A stretch of DNA of 64,000 bases from Argopecten irradians (Eukaryota > Mollusca > Bivalvia > Pectinida > Pectinidae). Position numbers and translations under genes: made by a program. The stretch is from assembly GCF_041381155.1 (NCBI RefSeq), contig NC_091134.1, forward strand, positions 7,701,255 through 7,765,254, in the 5' to 3' direction. Positions 45,788-57,069 of this stretch are shown piece after piece; within the stretch, counting starts at the first letter, position 1, and every line of letters begins with the position of its first letter. The notes under the pieces were generated by a model. The model had not been told where the DNA came from, did not search any database, and saw nothing but the letters and a program-made list of their open reading frames with translations.

Positions 45788-48700
45788 TTAAATTAAAGCA
45801 AATGGCCCCCATTTTTCCAGAAAAACTTGCTCAGTCCGTTGCTTTTTTGAAATGTACTTTTCTAATTTGATGACTTCTGTGAAGGACAATTTACATAACT
45901 GAAAGAGAGAAAGTAGGTTTTTACATTTGCGTGTATAAATATGGTATTTTATCAGTAACAAAAAGTGGTTTAGTCTGTTTTTAAAATTAGCATTTCCAAA
46001 TATGACATCAGATTCACTTAAAATTAAAAAATGTTCAACTTCATCATTTTCACAGTACCATGCATTAAATTCCTGTATAAGTTCATTAGAGAAATAGCAG
46101 TTGAAGAGGATGTGTTCCAATGATTCTTCTTCTCTACTACAGAATGAACATAGATTATCGTCTTCCAACTTTATTTTAAAAAGAAATGATTTTGTTGGTA
46201 GTATTCTATGGTGAATCTTATACTGGAAAGCTTGTAACTTTGTTTCTTGTGTGTATTGAAATACAGATTTATATGTATCCACGTTGAAGGCATCCCTTAA
46301 ATTTAATTTAATTCTCCACTTTTCTTGACTCTTCATTGGTTTTATAAATATAAGTTTTACAAGTTTTTCATAAATAAATTTCAAATTGACATTGAACTTT
46401 AATTTATGTATAGTGCTTTTACTAGTTCTATGAGGTTCTACATTTTCACCTTGTGTAACCCTTCTTACATATTCATCCTTCCATACTGGATTAATTTTAT
46501 TGATAAGTGCATAAAACTGTAAAAACCCTAATCCTGGAATATCGTGTACATCCTGCAAGTTTTTTAAAATACCATTTTCAAAAAGATCTACAACCTTATT
46601 AAGACCGAAATGCTTCCATCCAATACCCTGGCGAATTTCATTATAAGGAAGAAAATTTAAAACATCCTCATTAAGATATTCTTCTAAAGTTTCTGAACTA
46701 TCCTGGACCTCAGATAATGCAAAAATAACATCTTGCCAGAACTTATTTTTTATATGTTTTCCTACCATTTTCAATGTGTCTGCATTTAACTGGACAGCAA
46801 TATTTGGATCTAAAGGAAAAATATTTGGCACTAATGATTTCCAGGGTGCATCCGTATTGTCCAGTAATCTGTTCAACCATTTTAATTTCAAAGCCCTCCA
46901 TCCTCTTTTAAACCAACCAATGTGTCTCTTTTTACTTTTTCAACTTTATAATTCCAGATGAATTTGTAAAATATACTATTAAGCTTATTAATAGTGTTAG
47001 CAGATGGATTTGGAAGAGAACTAAATAAATGAACATATTTTGGAATAATAATAGATTTTATCACTATATTCTACCAATTAATGAGAGATCTCTTTTTGAC
47101 CAAAATTTAAGATTCCATTCAGTGTCTCTTAATTTGCCTGTGTAATTAAGTCTTTCCATGTCATCCAAATTTAATGAGAATGTGATTCCTAATAATTTAA
47201 AGTTTTGTGTGGACCAAGACAAATTCAAATCTTGGCTTCATCGTATTTATTTTTAACCCTGATAATATTGAGAATAACTTTAGTATTTCAACAGTGGCAT
47301 ATAAAGATTGGCTGGAACCATCTAATAACGTATAAGCGTCATCCGCGTACTGGCCAAAAGGAACGTTTTATTCAAAATTTTCAGTGGTTTTACATCTGGG
47401 TTTGCTTTAAGAGATAAAGAAAGAATTTCAACACCTATAATAAAAATATAAGGAGAGTGGATCACCTTGACGACAACCACGATGAAGACTGAAAAATTCT
47501 GACATAAATCCATTATTTATAACACAACTCTTTGAATTATTATATAAAACTTTAAACCATCTTCTAATTGAATCCCCAAAATTAAAGCTTTCCATGGCTT
47601 TATCTATGAAATCCCACTGTATAGAGTCAAACGCTTTCTCAAAATCGATCATGTATAATAAACCTGGTTTTTTTTCTTCTAATAGGTGCATGATATCATA
47701 AAGCTGTTTGTGTATTGCTAATTATATGAGGTAATATTGGCTTCATTCTATTTGCAATGGCTGCTGCTGCTATTTTGTAGTCTATGTTTAATAATGATAT
47801 GGGTCTCCAATTTTTAATATACCTTCTATCCGTTCCCTCTTTTGGCAAACAAGTAATAATACCTTGACATTGAAAGCCTGAGAGTTTTCCATTTTCATAT
47901 GCATAATTAACAGATTTACAAAGCAGTGTTCCTAAGTCCTTTCAAATTTTTTTTTATAAAATTCTGCCCCAAAACCATCCGACCCAGGACTTTTCCCATT
48001 TTTCATATTTTTCAAAGATAGAGATAATTCCCTTAGATTCAAAAAACCCTCACAACTTTCTTTTTCTTCTTCACTTAGTTTCACTGCATGATTAAAAAAT
48101 TCTGAGTTCTCAATGCCGTGTGTCTCCCTATTATTTAATTGATACAAATTATTAAAAAAGTTAGCTTCTTCTTTTAGAATTTCACCCATATCTTCAAGCA
48201 AATCTCCAGATTCTGATATCAATTCACAAATTGTTTTATTTCCATAATTTCTTTTCTCTAGATTACAAAAGTAGTTGGAATTTTTTTCACCGTCTTCATA
48301 GCACGTGGCTTTAGATCTGAACATGACACCTTTTATTTTATCTCTGCGTATGTTTTCTAGTAATTGCTTTTTATTCTCCAAATCAGATAAGATATCTCTT
48401 GATGGTCTTTGGTTAACTTCTAATTCTAGTTCTGCAATATCACTCTCTAAACTTTTCTCTTGCCTCTTCATTTCACGTGTTTTATTTCCAGAATAAAGGA
48501 TAGTCAAAGACCTGATTTTCATCTTCAGTATTTCAAAAAGTAATTGCGAGTTTATTCGAAATGTTGCATTTTCCAAATCCTGTTTATCCCCACTCGTAAT
48601 ATATTCATCTAACGTTTCATTAATACATTTCTTAACTAAATCAACATATTCTGTGTCACCTAACAATTTAACATTATGTTTCCAGTAGCCCTTCCCTCTC

Positions 48701-49501
48701 TGACTATTATCAAGATTGATATCTAACAAAATGCATGAATGGTCTGTTCGATAGCCTAGAAGAATTGATGATGATTTGGTCTTAGTAAATAGGTCATTTG
48801 TTACCAAAAGATAGTCTAACCTGCTTTGTCTGATAGGGTTTTTTTTTGTCGCCATGTAAAGGTTCTTTGTTCTGGGTTAAAATTTCTCCATGGTTCTACA
48901 AGATCGAAAGTTTCTATAAGATTTTTTATACTTTCTTGACACTTTGGATTATTGTTTCTAATTATATTACATGTATCAATATTTCTATCCTGAACGGTAT
49001 TCCAGTCACCTCAAATAATCTTTGACAAACCTTCCCAACCCATTAGAGTGTTGTGTTTATATTTGCAAAAAATTCTGGCGTGTCTTTGTTAGGACCATAA
49101 ATACAAGTCAAAATAAATCTGTTGTTGTTGACTGTAATATCAAGTATTATAAACCTTCCATCATTATCTAACCTACTTCCGTGTATTGTATACTCAAAAT
49201 TATTCCTGAAAAGTATGGCGACACCTGCAGACCTAGAATTAAAACTATTAAAAATACACTGATATCCCCATTCTCTTTCCCAAATCTGTTCTACTGTGTT
49301 TGTGCAATGTGTCTCTTGGAGACAAACAATATCTGCCCGTTTTTGTTTACACCAATGGAACACATCCCTTCTCTTATGTTTGTTAGAGTACAGTCCCCTT
49401 ACATTCATAGAAAGAATTTTTAAATTACCCATAATCAAAAGTATTGCTGTCAGTATAGTCATACCAGTGAGAAGTACCTGAACCATCTGCAATCCATCCA
49501 C
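45788..49501 (-). pseudogene. L1/Tx1-like LINE ORF2, nearly full length
   Basis: Minus strand, in order: APE-type endonuclease (49501-49043: ILSMNVRGLYSNKHKRRDVF, DIVCLQETHC, VAILFRNNF, TCIYGPN); the end of the endonuclease (SRLDYLLVTNDLF, GYRTDHSCILLDI); a coiled linker; RT (KNMKNGKSPGSDGFGAEFY, then MIDFEKAFDSIQWDFI, GCRQGDPLS); and a C-terminal part with a zinc knuckle (CSFCSREEESLEHILFNC) in a 367-residue open frame (46891-45788). The order and the C-terminal knuckle fit the L1/Tx1 group. ORF2 copies RNA into DNA at a nicked target. Frames change at least four times, so it is dead. ORF1 is not found; the 4-kb array starts about 200 bases upstream. Confidence 0.85.
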
Positions 49502-49705
49502 ACTCTGTATCTTTATGTTTCACAAATGCAACCATAGTTAAAAGCAATTTCTGAGTAAACAAGGCTGTCCCGCTCTAACATTACTTCATATAATCTCATT
49601 CGCTCAGACGCTTGCTTATATTCAGATTTTTAGATGCAATGTACACAAGTGTTTGATTGACCAAGACTGTCCCTATTGGTACACTCGGAGCTCCTCGGAT
49701 GTAAC
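49502..49705. other. Junction between LINE and 4-kb array
   Basis: About 200 bases with no similarity to the array units. It may be LINE 5' sequence. The array begins at aggaccgagaccacaatt (49706). Confidence 0.5.
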
Positions 49706-49845
49706 AGGACCGAGACCACAATTAACTCTGCTATATGTTTCATTGTAACGTTAAAATTCATAATAAATTCCCAAAATTTCGTTGACAAGTTTCCATCTAA
49801 CCTGGTCAAGGTCAATATCCGAGGAACAAATTCTGAAAGTTTCAA
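49706..49845 (-). pseudogene. 103-codon ORF, copy cut at the array start
   Basis: The first 46 codons of the minus-strand ORF found complete at 53854-53543 are present (MKLSEFVPRILTLTRLDG, IAELIVVSV). The frame then runs out of the array into flanking sequence to 49630. This marks the left edge of the array. Confidence 0.6.
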
Positions 49846-50583
49846 CCTAGCATGACCGGCATTTTCTCAAGATATCTGTCATCAAGTGTCACCATGTGCC
49901 AATTATATACATCCGGGTCATGGGTTGGGGTCAAAACAGGACTTTTTACACAGGATCCTGGAGCAATAAAAACATAAGAAAATTCAGTATTTTACACTAT
50001 AACAGTTAATTTGACATATACACTACACATCTACATTAAATTTGTTGGCAAATACCAAGTTCACAGGGGCATGCTGCATGTTTTCATAAAATACATACAT
50101 TTCTGAAGGGACTTCATTTGTGGGTACTGAAACCGGAAGTATGTATTTTTTGAAAAATATAAAATAGGTATTTTCATAAACTAGAAGCTATTTGCAACAA
50201 CTCTGTGAAAACAGAATTACTCGAAGACAAATAGAACATGAGTTAGAGAGACTTTAATTACCCCACCCCCTTACACTGAGAATCCTTGCCCAATTTTACA
50301 CACATTTACATTACATATTTCACTTAACATGTGTTAGGAAAAATGAAACAGATTTTTCAATAATTGACATATTTCAGTTCTGTAAACTGAAATCGAATCT
50401 GCAATAATTTCTGCATATAATGTTTACAAACTGGTTTTTCATATTAAGTTTTAACTTTAATTTAAAGCAAATTTAAATCAATTTTTTGAAAAATTTCCCA
50501 AAGTTTTTAATTTAAATGAAGCACTAATAATTCTCAGATGAGACAAGAAATTATCTATAGACAACAGTAAAGACTTCCATTGA

Positions 50584-50588
50584 CCAAT
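50584..50588 (+). promoter_or_regulatory. CCAAT box upstream of the transposase ORF (unit 1)
   Basis: ttgaccaatcacagc contains a CCAAT box with the usual NF-Y-like context (ccaatca), about 245 bases upstream of the ORF. The same site recurs in each unit. It is a candidate promoter element; the start site is unknown. Confidence 0.3.
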
Positions 50589-50829
50589 CACAGCAAATGA
50601 CCACCCATGGCCTCACTAACAGACACTTGTATACAGACAGCACTTAACCCTATGTGCCAAAGGCAGGGGGGTGCCCTGTAGGGCTTTTATCTTAAATGAC
50701 AAGGCTCTCACAGCTTCTGAAACACAACTGATGATTGTTCTGATACAGACAATGATTGTGTATATCACAATATTTACACATCACCTAAATTCATTGTCCT
50801 GAGAACTTCTGACCAGTACAGACTGACCA

Positions 50830-52854
50830 TTGCTACTTGCAACAGTAAAAGCCAACATAAAAGGAGAAAGATTGAGAAGACAAACTTATTTCAAGCCTGG
50901 TAATGTACCAACAAATAAGGGACAGACATCAGGGAAAGAATTCAACACACCTGTACCAAGGGAAACGACACCAGTGCTTACCAGAAGACTGACTACCAAG
51001 GAAATGGAGCTGGTAACCAAGCCTAGTTCAGACGGCCTATCCCTGGTATCTGCTGACTCTGAAGACCGACCCTGTCCAACAAGGATCCTGCGTCCTGCAT
51101 GCAGTCCGCCAAAAGAGCCAGACTCAGAAATTCCTGAAATAGAAGGAAACCGAATTGTAGATGTTGTGCTAATGGTGGAGATGTGGAACAATGTGATAAG
51201 CCTCCATGCCTCACAGACAGACCAGAATTGCCAAGTACCAGACTTTAAACTGGACACTGAGCGTAGGAGGGCCCTGGGATGGAGCTGTGCTGTAAAATGT
51301 GAGACGTGTCAATGCAGGTCACCACTGTACAAGCTGTACAGGGAAGCGGACTCGAACAAGCGCGGACCAAAGCCAGCCTTAATCAACAAGTACCTGCCCT
51401 CAGCTTTGTGTGGCCAGGCTGTCAGCACCAAAGGAGCCCGACTGATTTTAGGGCACCTGAATATACCAGCAGGGGCCAAGAGTGGAATGCAGCGCCAAGC
51501 AAACCAAGTGTCCAGAGATATTACAGCCTTGAATAAAAAAGACATGTCAGAGAAGACCAAACTGGTGGTAGAAGCCAACACCCTGAGAGGAGATGAGTCA
51601 CCGAGCACCATTGGACTAGCAGTAGATGGCCGATACAACAGCACAACATTTGGCAGTGCTAAGAAGCCCGGACTGAATGCCTCTCAGGGAATCAGCCTCG
51701 GTATCGAGACATGTACACCAAAAAAGTACATACTGGGCCGTGCTCTGCACAACAAACTGTGCTGGACAGGTGCTTGGCTGAGAGGGAAAGGCTATGACGT
51801 CAAGTGTCCTGGTGGTCACCCTGACTGTACAGCCAACATCGAACGACATGACGGCCTTTCCGAGTATGCCATGGGAAAGGACATCGGAGACCAGCTTACC
51901 AGTCAGGGTGTGCTGATAAGATATGCTACGACGGATGGGGACGGAACGGGAGCCAAAGGCCTGGAGGAAGCCATGAAAGCCTTGCATCCAATGTGGAAAG
52001 TGAAGAGACTGGCTGACCCAACACACGTTGGCAGAGCACAGTTCCGGAAATGCAACAGTGCTAAGTTCAGCGAGTCCATGTTTCAAGGCCGTACCAGACA
52101 GATGAGAGCACATGTGCAGAAGATATTTTCACAAGACTTGAAAGCCAGAAGTAGTTTGGTTTTCAAATCATTGATGAAAACACACAAGGGAGACATATAC
52201 ACTATCACAAGCCTGTTACCCTCCGTGCTAGATGCCACTGTTTCGTGCTATGCTGGTGACTGTGCTAAATGCAAACAACATTCTGTAGTGTGCTCTAGAG
52301 ATGACGGCGACAACTGGTGGCTACGTTCAATGTTCCTGAGTTCGAACCAGATACATCACCTTCAGATGACACCAGAAGACCAGAGTTTACTATTAGAGCT
52401 CCTCAAAATGAGACTCAGCACAGAAGCTGTCACATCAATGAGGCTAAACACATCTACCCAGAAGAATGAAGGCTGTCACCGGAGCATAAATGTGGCTCTA
52501 CCAAAGCACCAGAACTTCGGGAGAAATGCAGAGGGAAGATTGGATAACACAATATTAACACTTAACAACACCGCAAGCATAGCCATACAGCAGAAAGTTC
52601 AATATTTTGGTGGTACTCTGTATGGGGAGGTCAAGCACAAGCTCAATCAACTCAGCACAGAGGAAATCTATCAACGGGAATACCAATACAAACCAACGGT
52701 CCGAAAGAGAAGTCTGGCATCAGTAGCTGAACAGTATAAGGAACGTGCAAAAAAGTCCAAGTCTGCTCGGAAGTCCGACTACAGGAAAGGCCAGCTGGAT
52801 CCCACCATTCACCAATGCAGGGGAGACAATCAACCTCAGGATCACCAATACTGA
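50830..52854 (+). CDS. Mutator-like transposase-domain protein, unit 1
   Basis: A 674-residue frame. The N terminus has RRQTYFKPGNVPTNKGQ, typical of this invertebrate family. Next come a Cys-rich segment (CAVKCETCQCRSPLYKLYRE), the core with LAVDGRYNSTTFGSAKKPG (Asp266), NKLCWTGAWLRGKG, CPGGHPDCTA, ATTDGDGTGAKG (Asp369, Asp371) and RLADPTHVGRAQF. A Cys cluster (CYAGDCAKCKQHSVVC, about 473-489), NTSTQKNEGCHRSINV and a basic tail ending YRKGQLD follow. The spaced aspartates fit a DDE-type (RNase H-like) transposase core, and the family is known as Mutator-like transposase domain proteins. The frame has no ATG before residue 59 and is closed just upstream. The acceptor-like cttgcaacag (to 50845) suggests that the true start lies in an upstream exon. 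Confidence 0.8.
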   Translation: MLLATVKANIKGERLRRQTYFKPGNVPTNKGQTSGKEFNTPVPRETTPVLTRRLTTKEMELVTKPSSDGLSLVSADSEDRPCPTRILRPACSPPKEPDSEIPEIEGNRIVDVVLMVEMWNNVISLHASQTDQNCQVPDFKLDTERRRALGWSCAVKCETCQCRSPLYKLYREADSNKRGPKPALINKYLPSALCGQAVSTKGARLILGHLNIPAGAKSGMQRQANQVSRDITALNKKDMSEKTKLVVEANTLRGDESPSTIGLAVDGRYNSTTFGSAKKPGLNASQGISLGIETCTPKKYILGRALHNKLCWTGAWLRGKGYDVKCPGGHPDCTANIERHDGLSEYAMGKDIGDQLTSQGVLIRYATTDGDGTGAKGLEEAMKALHPMWKVKRLADPTHVGRAQFRKCNSAKFSESMFQGRTRQMRAHVQKIFSQDLKARSSLVFKSLMKTHKGDIYTITSLLPSVLDATVSCYAGDCAKCKQHSVVCSRDDGDNWWLRSMFLSSNQIHHLQMTPEDQSLLLELLKMRLSTEAVTSMRLNTSTQKNEGCHRSINVALPKHQNFGRNAEGRLDNTILTLNNTASIAIQQKVQYFGGTLYGEVKHKLNQLSTEEIYQREYQYKPTVRKRSLASVAEQYKERAKKSKSARKSDYRKGQLDPTIHQCRGDNQPQDHQY

Positions 52855-52856
52855 GA

Positions 52857-53055
52857 AGGAGTGACAAAGAGAATTTATTAGAGACATTTTGGTTACAATA
52901 ACATCTGAATTCTGAATTAACCAAAATATGTAACAAAAAATGTTACATATATATGACTACCTAAAGAGGGAACCTCCACGTGGTGGTAGTCGGACAATGT
53001 TGTGTCCTTGACACAATAGCTAATACCCTAATATGACAAATAAATAAATTAACAA
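52857..53055. other. Intergenic region between convergent genes, hairpin-rich
   Basis: About 200 bases separate the 3' ends of the transposase and endonuclease genes. It contains small inverted repeats: tgtaac/gttaca around 52928-52948, ccacgtgg near 52976, and tgtgtccttgacaca near 53001. These could form terminator- or processing-type hairpins; their role is unknown. The region repeats in each unit. Confidence 0.4.
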
Positions 53056-53436
53056 TCAAATTTTCAAATCAAGCATACATTCCCTAAACCCCAAATGACC
53101 AGAACATACACCTGAATTTAAACAATGCAGTCTATTATTGTTAATATAATGTGGTTTAACACTAAAATGGTCAGTGTTCACACATAAACTATTATGACAC
53201 AGGTGTGAGCAATCAGCATCACTTTTCAAATTCAAATCTTTAAGAAACACAATAACTGCAAGCCTATGTGCATGCTTCTTCTTCCATTTCAAATCTACTG
53301 GGTCCTTAAATGAAATTAAGCCATATTTCGTGTTTTTTGTTAATGATCCTGTCCAAATCCTGCAGAGTCCATTTTCCTGGCTTATAGTTGAATTTTCAAA
53401 CACTTTGTCCTGATACAATTTGAAAAAATCCTCCAT
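53056..53436 (-). CDS. I-PpoI-like His-Me finger (HNH-type) endonuclease, unit 1
   Basis: A 126-residue protein starting at an ATG (MEDFFKLYQD). The zinc-binding pattern of the I-PpoI family is complete: Cys25 (LCRIWTG), then SHLCHNSLCVNTDH (Cys80, Cys85, His90), then CLNSGVCSGH and the late Cys120 (Cys105, Cys111, His114). The active-site histidine equivalent is His78 and a candidate Asn lies at about 99-101 (INNN). I-PpoI-type enzymes cut DNA at a long specific site with a beta-beta-alpha metal fold. The length is slightly shorter than I-PpoI (163 residues). The gene is convergent with the transposase. Its target and role in this unit are unknown. Confidence 0.8.
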   Translation of the reverse strand: MEDFFKLYQDKVFENSTISQENGLCRIWTGSLTKNTKYGLISFKDPVDLKWKKKHAHRLAVIVFLKDLNLKSDADCSHLCHNSLCVNTDHFSVKPHYINNNRLHCLNSGVCSGHLGFRECMLDLKI

Positions 53437-53542
53437 TTTAACTTTTAAATTATGGTGTAGGAATACATGAAATTACAATATATGCTAATTAGATCCTAAA
53501 TATAGCTGTCATTTGACATGAATCAAATAAAATAAAAACATT

Positions 53543-53854
53543 TTAAAATTTTAATTTTAATTTTAATTTTAAGTTAAATTTGTAATCATTTCTTAACAGA
53601 ACTTTAACAGCTAGTAGGTCATATCTATTTGTACAAGTCTGCCAATTGTCAAGACATTTGGTTAAAAAATGTGGATCTGAGACAGAAAAATGTGAATTCT
53701 GAAGCTTTTCATTAAGGACCGAGACCACAATTAACTCTGCTATATGTTTCATTGTAACGTTAAAATTCATAATAAATTCCCAAAATTTCGTTGACAAGTT
53801 TCCATCTAACCTGGTCAAGGTCAATATCCGAGGAACAAATTCTGAAAGTTTCAA
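53543..53854 (-). CDS. 103-residue ORF of unknown function, unit 1/2 junction
   Basis: Starts MKLSEFVPRILTLTRLDG, is mixed hydrophobic and charged, and ends in a KFNLKLKLKLKF tail produced by an (aatttt)n tract. No known domain recognised. It lies about 106 bases upstream of the endonuclease gene on the same strand, so the two could be one transcript, or this could be an upstream exon. It is preserved in each complete unit. Confidence 0.45.
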   Translation of the reverse strand: MKLSEFVPRILTLTRLDGNLSTKFWEFIMNFNVTMKHIAELIVVSVLNEKLQNSHFSVSDPHFLTKCLDNWQTCTNRYDLLAVKVLLRNDYKFNLKLKLKLKF

Positions 53855-54838
53855 CCTAACATGACCGGCATTTTCTCAAGATATCTGTCATCAAGTGTCA
53901 CCATGTGCCAATTATATACATCCGGGTCATGGGTTGGGGTCAAAACAGGACTTTTTACACAGGATCCTGGAGCAATAAAAACATAAGAAAATTCAGTATT
54001 TTACACTATAACAGTTAATTTGACATATACACTACACATCTACATTAAATTTGTTGGCAAATACCAAGTTCACAGGGGCATGCTGCATGTTTTCATAAAA
54101 TACATACATTTCTGAAGGGACTTCATTTGTGGGTACTGAAACCGGAAGTATGTATTTTTTGAAAAATATAAAATAGGTATTTTCATAAACTAGAAGCTAT
54201 TTGCAACAACTCTGTGAAAACAGAATTACTCGAAGACAAATAGAACATGAGTTAGAGAGACTTTAATTACCCCACCCCCTTACACTGAGAATCCTTGCCC
54301 AATTTTACACACATTTACATTACATATTTCACTTAACATGTGTTAGGAAAAATGAAACAGATTTTTCAATAATTGACATATTTCAGTTCTGTAAACTGAA
54401 ATCGAATCTGCAATAATTTCTGCATATAATGTTTACAAACTGGTTTTTCATATTAAGTTTTAACTTTAATTTAAAGCAAATTTAAATCAATTTTTTGAAA
54501 AATTTCCCAAAGTTTTTAATTTAAATGAAGCACTAATAATTCTCAGATGAGACAAGAAATTATCTATAGACAACAGTAAAGACTTCCATTGACCAATCAC
54601 AGCAAATGACCACCCATGGCCTCACTAACAGACACTTGTATACAGACAGCACTTAACCCTATGTGCCAAAGGCAGGGGGGTGCCCTGTAGGGCTTTTATC
54701 TTAAATGACAAGGCTCTCACAGCTTCTGAAACACAACTGATGATTGTTCTGATACAGACAATGATTGTGTATATCACAATATTTACACATCACCTAAATT
54801 CATTGTCCTGAGAACTTCTGACCAGTACAGACTGACCA

Positions 54839-56740
54839 TTGCTACTTGCAACAGTAAAAGCCAACATAAAAGGAGAAAGATTGAGAAGACAAACTTATTT
54901 CAAGCCTGGTAATGTACCAACAAATAAGGGACAGACATCAGGGAAAGAATTCAACACACCTGTACCAAGGGAAACGACACCAGTGCTTACCAGAAGACTG
55001 ACTACCAAGGAAATGGAGCTGGTAACCAAGCCTAGTTCAGACGGCCTATCCCTGGTATCTGCTGACTCTGAAGACCGACCCTGTCCAACAAGGATCCTGC
55101 GTCCTGCATGCAGTCCGCCAAAAGAGCCAGACTCAGAAATTCCTGAAATAGAAGGAAACCGAATTGTAGATGTTGTGCTAATGGTGGAGATGTGGAACAA
55201 TGTGATAAGCCTCCATGCCTCACAGACAGACCAGAATTGCCAAGTACCAGACTTTAAACTGGACACTGAGCGTAGGAGGGCCCTGGGATGGAGCTGTGCT
55301 GTAAAATGTGAGACGTGTCAATGCAGGTCACCACTGTACAAGCTGTACAGGGAAGCGGACTCGAACAAGCGCGGACCAAAGCCAGCCTTAATCAACAAGT
55401 ACCTGCCCTCAGCTTTGTGTGGCCAGGCTGTCAGCACCAAAGGAGCCCGACTGATTTTAGGGCACCTGAATATACCAGCAGGGGCCAAGAGTGGAATGCA
55501 GCGCCAAGCAAACCAAGTGTCCAGAGATATTACAGCCTTGAATAAAAAAGACATGTCAGAGAAGACCAAACTGGTGGTAGAAGCCAACACCCTGAGAGGA
55601 GATGAGTCACCGAGCACCATTGGACTAGCAGTAGATGGCCGATACAACAGCACAACATTTGGCAGTGCTAAGAAGCCCGGACTGAATGCCTCTCAGGGAA
55701 TCAGCCTCGGTATCGAGACATGTACACCAAAAAAGTACATACTGGGCCGTGCTCTGCACAACAAACTGTGCTGGACAGGTGCTTGGCTGAGAGGGAAAGG
55801 CTATGACGTCAAGTGTCCTGGTGGTCACCCTGACTGTACAGCCAACATCGAACGACATGACGGCCTTTCCGAGTATGCCATGGGAAAGGACATCGGAGAC
55901 CAGCTTACCAGTCAGGGTGTGCTGATAAGATATGCTACGACGGATGGGGACGGAACGGGAGCCAAAGGCCTGGAGGAAGCCATGAAAGCCTTGCATCCAA
56001 TGTGGAAAGTGAAGAGACTGGCTGACCCAACACACGTTGGCAGAGCACAGTTCCGGAAATGCAACAGTGCTAAGTTCAGCGAGTCCATGTTTCAAGGCCG
56101 TACCAGACAGATGAGAGCACATGTGCAGAAGATATTTTCACAAGACTTGAAAGCCAGAAGTAGTTTGGTTTTCAAATCATTGATGAAAACACACAAGGGA
56201 GACATATACACTATCACAAGCCTGTTACCCTCCGTGCTAGATGCCACTGTTTCGTGCTATGCTGGTGACTGTGCTAAATGCAAACAACATTCTGTAGTGT
56301 GCTCTAGAGATGACGGCGACAACTGGTGGCTACGTTCAATGTTCCTGAGTTCGAACCAGATACATCACCTTCAGATGACACCAGAAGACCAGAGTTTACT
56401 ATTAGAGCTCCTCAAAATGAGACTCAGCACAGAAGCTGTCACATCAATGAGGCTAAACACATCTACCCAGAAGAATGAAGGCTGTCACCGGAGCATAAAT
56501 GTGGCTCTACCAAAGCACCAGAACTTCGGGAGAAATGCAGAGGGAAGATTGGATAACACAATATTAACACTTAACAACACCGCAAGCATAGCCATACAGC
56601 AGAAAGTTCAATATTTTGGTGGTACTCTGTATGGGGAGGTCAAGCACAAGCTCAATCAACTCAGCACAGAGGAAAATCTATCAACGGGAATACCAATACA
56701 AACCAACGGTCCGAAAGAGAAGTCTGGCATCAGTAGCTGA
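54839..56740 (+). CDS. Mutator-like transposase-domain protein, unit 2
   Basis: Identical by eye to the unit 1 copy through residue about 615. An extra A in an AAAA run (near 56673) then shifts the frame, giving 633 residues with a different C terminus; the usual tail (ending YRKGQLDPTIHQ) continues in the neighbouring frame to 56864. This is the type of change that long-read consensus errors cause, so the copy may be intact in reality. Confidence 0.75.
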   Translation: MLLATVKANIKGERLRRQTYFKPGNVPTNKGQTSGKEFNTPVPRETTPVLTRRLTTKEMELVTKPSSDGLSLVSADSEDRPCPTRILRPACSPPKEPDSEIPEIEGNRIVDVVLMVEMWNNVISLHASQTDQNCQVPDFKLDTERRRALGWSCAVKCETCQCRSPLYKLYREADSNKRGPKPALINKYLPSALCGQAVSTKGARLILGHLNIPAGAKSGMQRQANQVSRDITALNKKDMSEKTKLVVEANTLRGDESPSTIGLAVDGRYNSTTFGSAKKPGLNASQGISLGIETCTPKKYILGRALHNKLCWTGAWLRGKGYDVKCPGGHPDCTANIERHDGLSEYAMGKDIGDQLTSQGVLIRYATTDGDGTGAKGLEEAMKALHPMWKVKRLADPTHVGRAQFRKCNSAKFSESMFQGRTRQMRAHVQKIFSQDLKARSSLVFKSLMKTHKGDIYTITSLLPSVLDATVSCYAGDCAKCKQHSVVCSRDDGDNWWLRSMFLSSNQIHHLQMTPEDQSLLLELLKMRLSTEAVTSMRLNTSTQKNEGCHRSINVALPKHQNFGRNAEGRLDNTILTLNNTASIAIQQKVQYFGGTLYGEVKHKLNQLSTEENLSTGIPIQTNGPKEKSGISS

Positions 56741-57069
56741 ACAGTATAAGGAACGTGCAAAAAAGTCCAAGTCTGCTCGGAAGTCCGACTACAGGAAAGG
56801 CCAGCTGGATCCCACCATTCACCAATGCAGGGGAGACAATCAACCTCAGGATCACCAATACTGAGAAGGAGTGACAAAGAGAATTTATTAGAGACATTTT
56901 GGTTACAATAACATCTGAATTCTGAATTAACCAAAATATGTAACAAAAAATGTTACATATATATGACTACCTAAAGAGGGAACCTCCACGTGGTGGTAGT
57001 CGGACAATGTTGTGTCCTTGACACAATAGCTAATACCCTAATATGACAAATAAATAAATTAACAATCAA

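Noticed and set aside
50886-52113. Minus-strand ORFs of 63 to 165 codons opposite the transposase (repeated in units 2 and 3)
   Set aside because: Shadows of the plus-strand gene; conserved only because the units are near-identical, with no recognisable domain.
50830-52854. Polinton or other capsid-bearing virus-like element in the 4-kb unit
   Set aside because: No polymerase B, packaging ATPase, capsid or retroviral integrase is present; the unit is only 4 kb with a Mutator-like protein and a small endonuclease.
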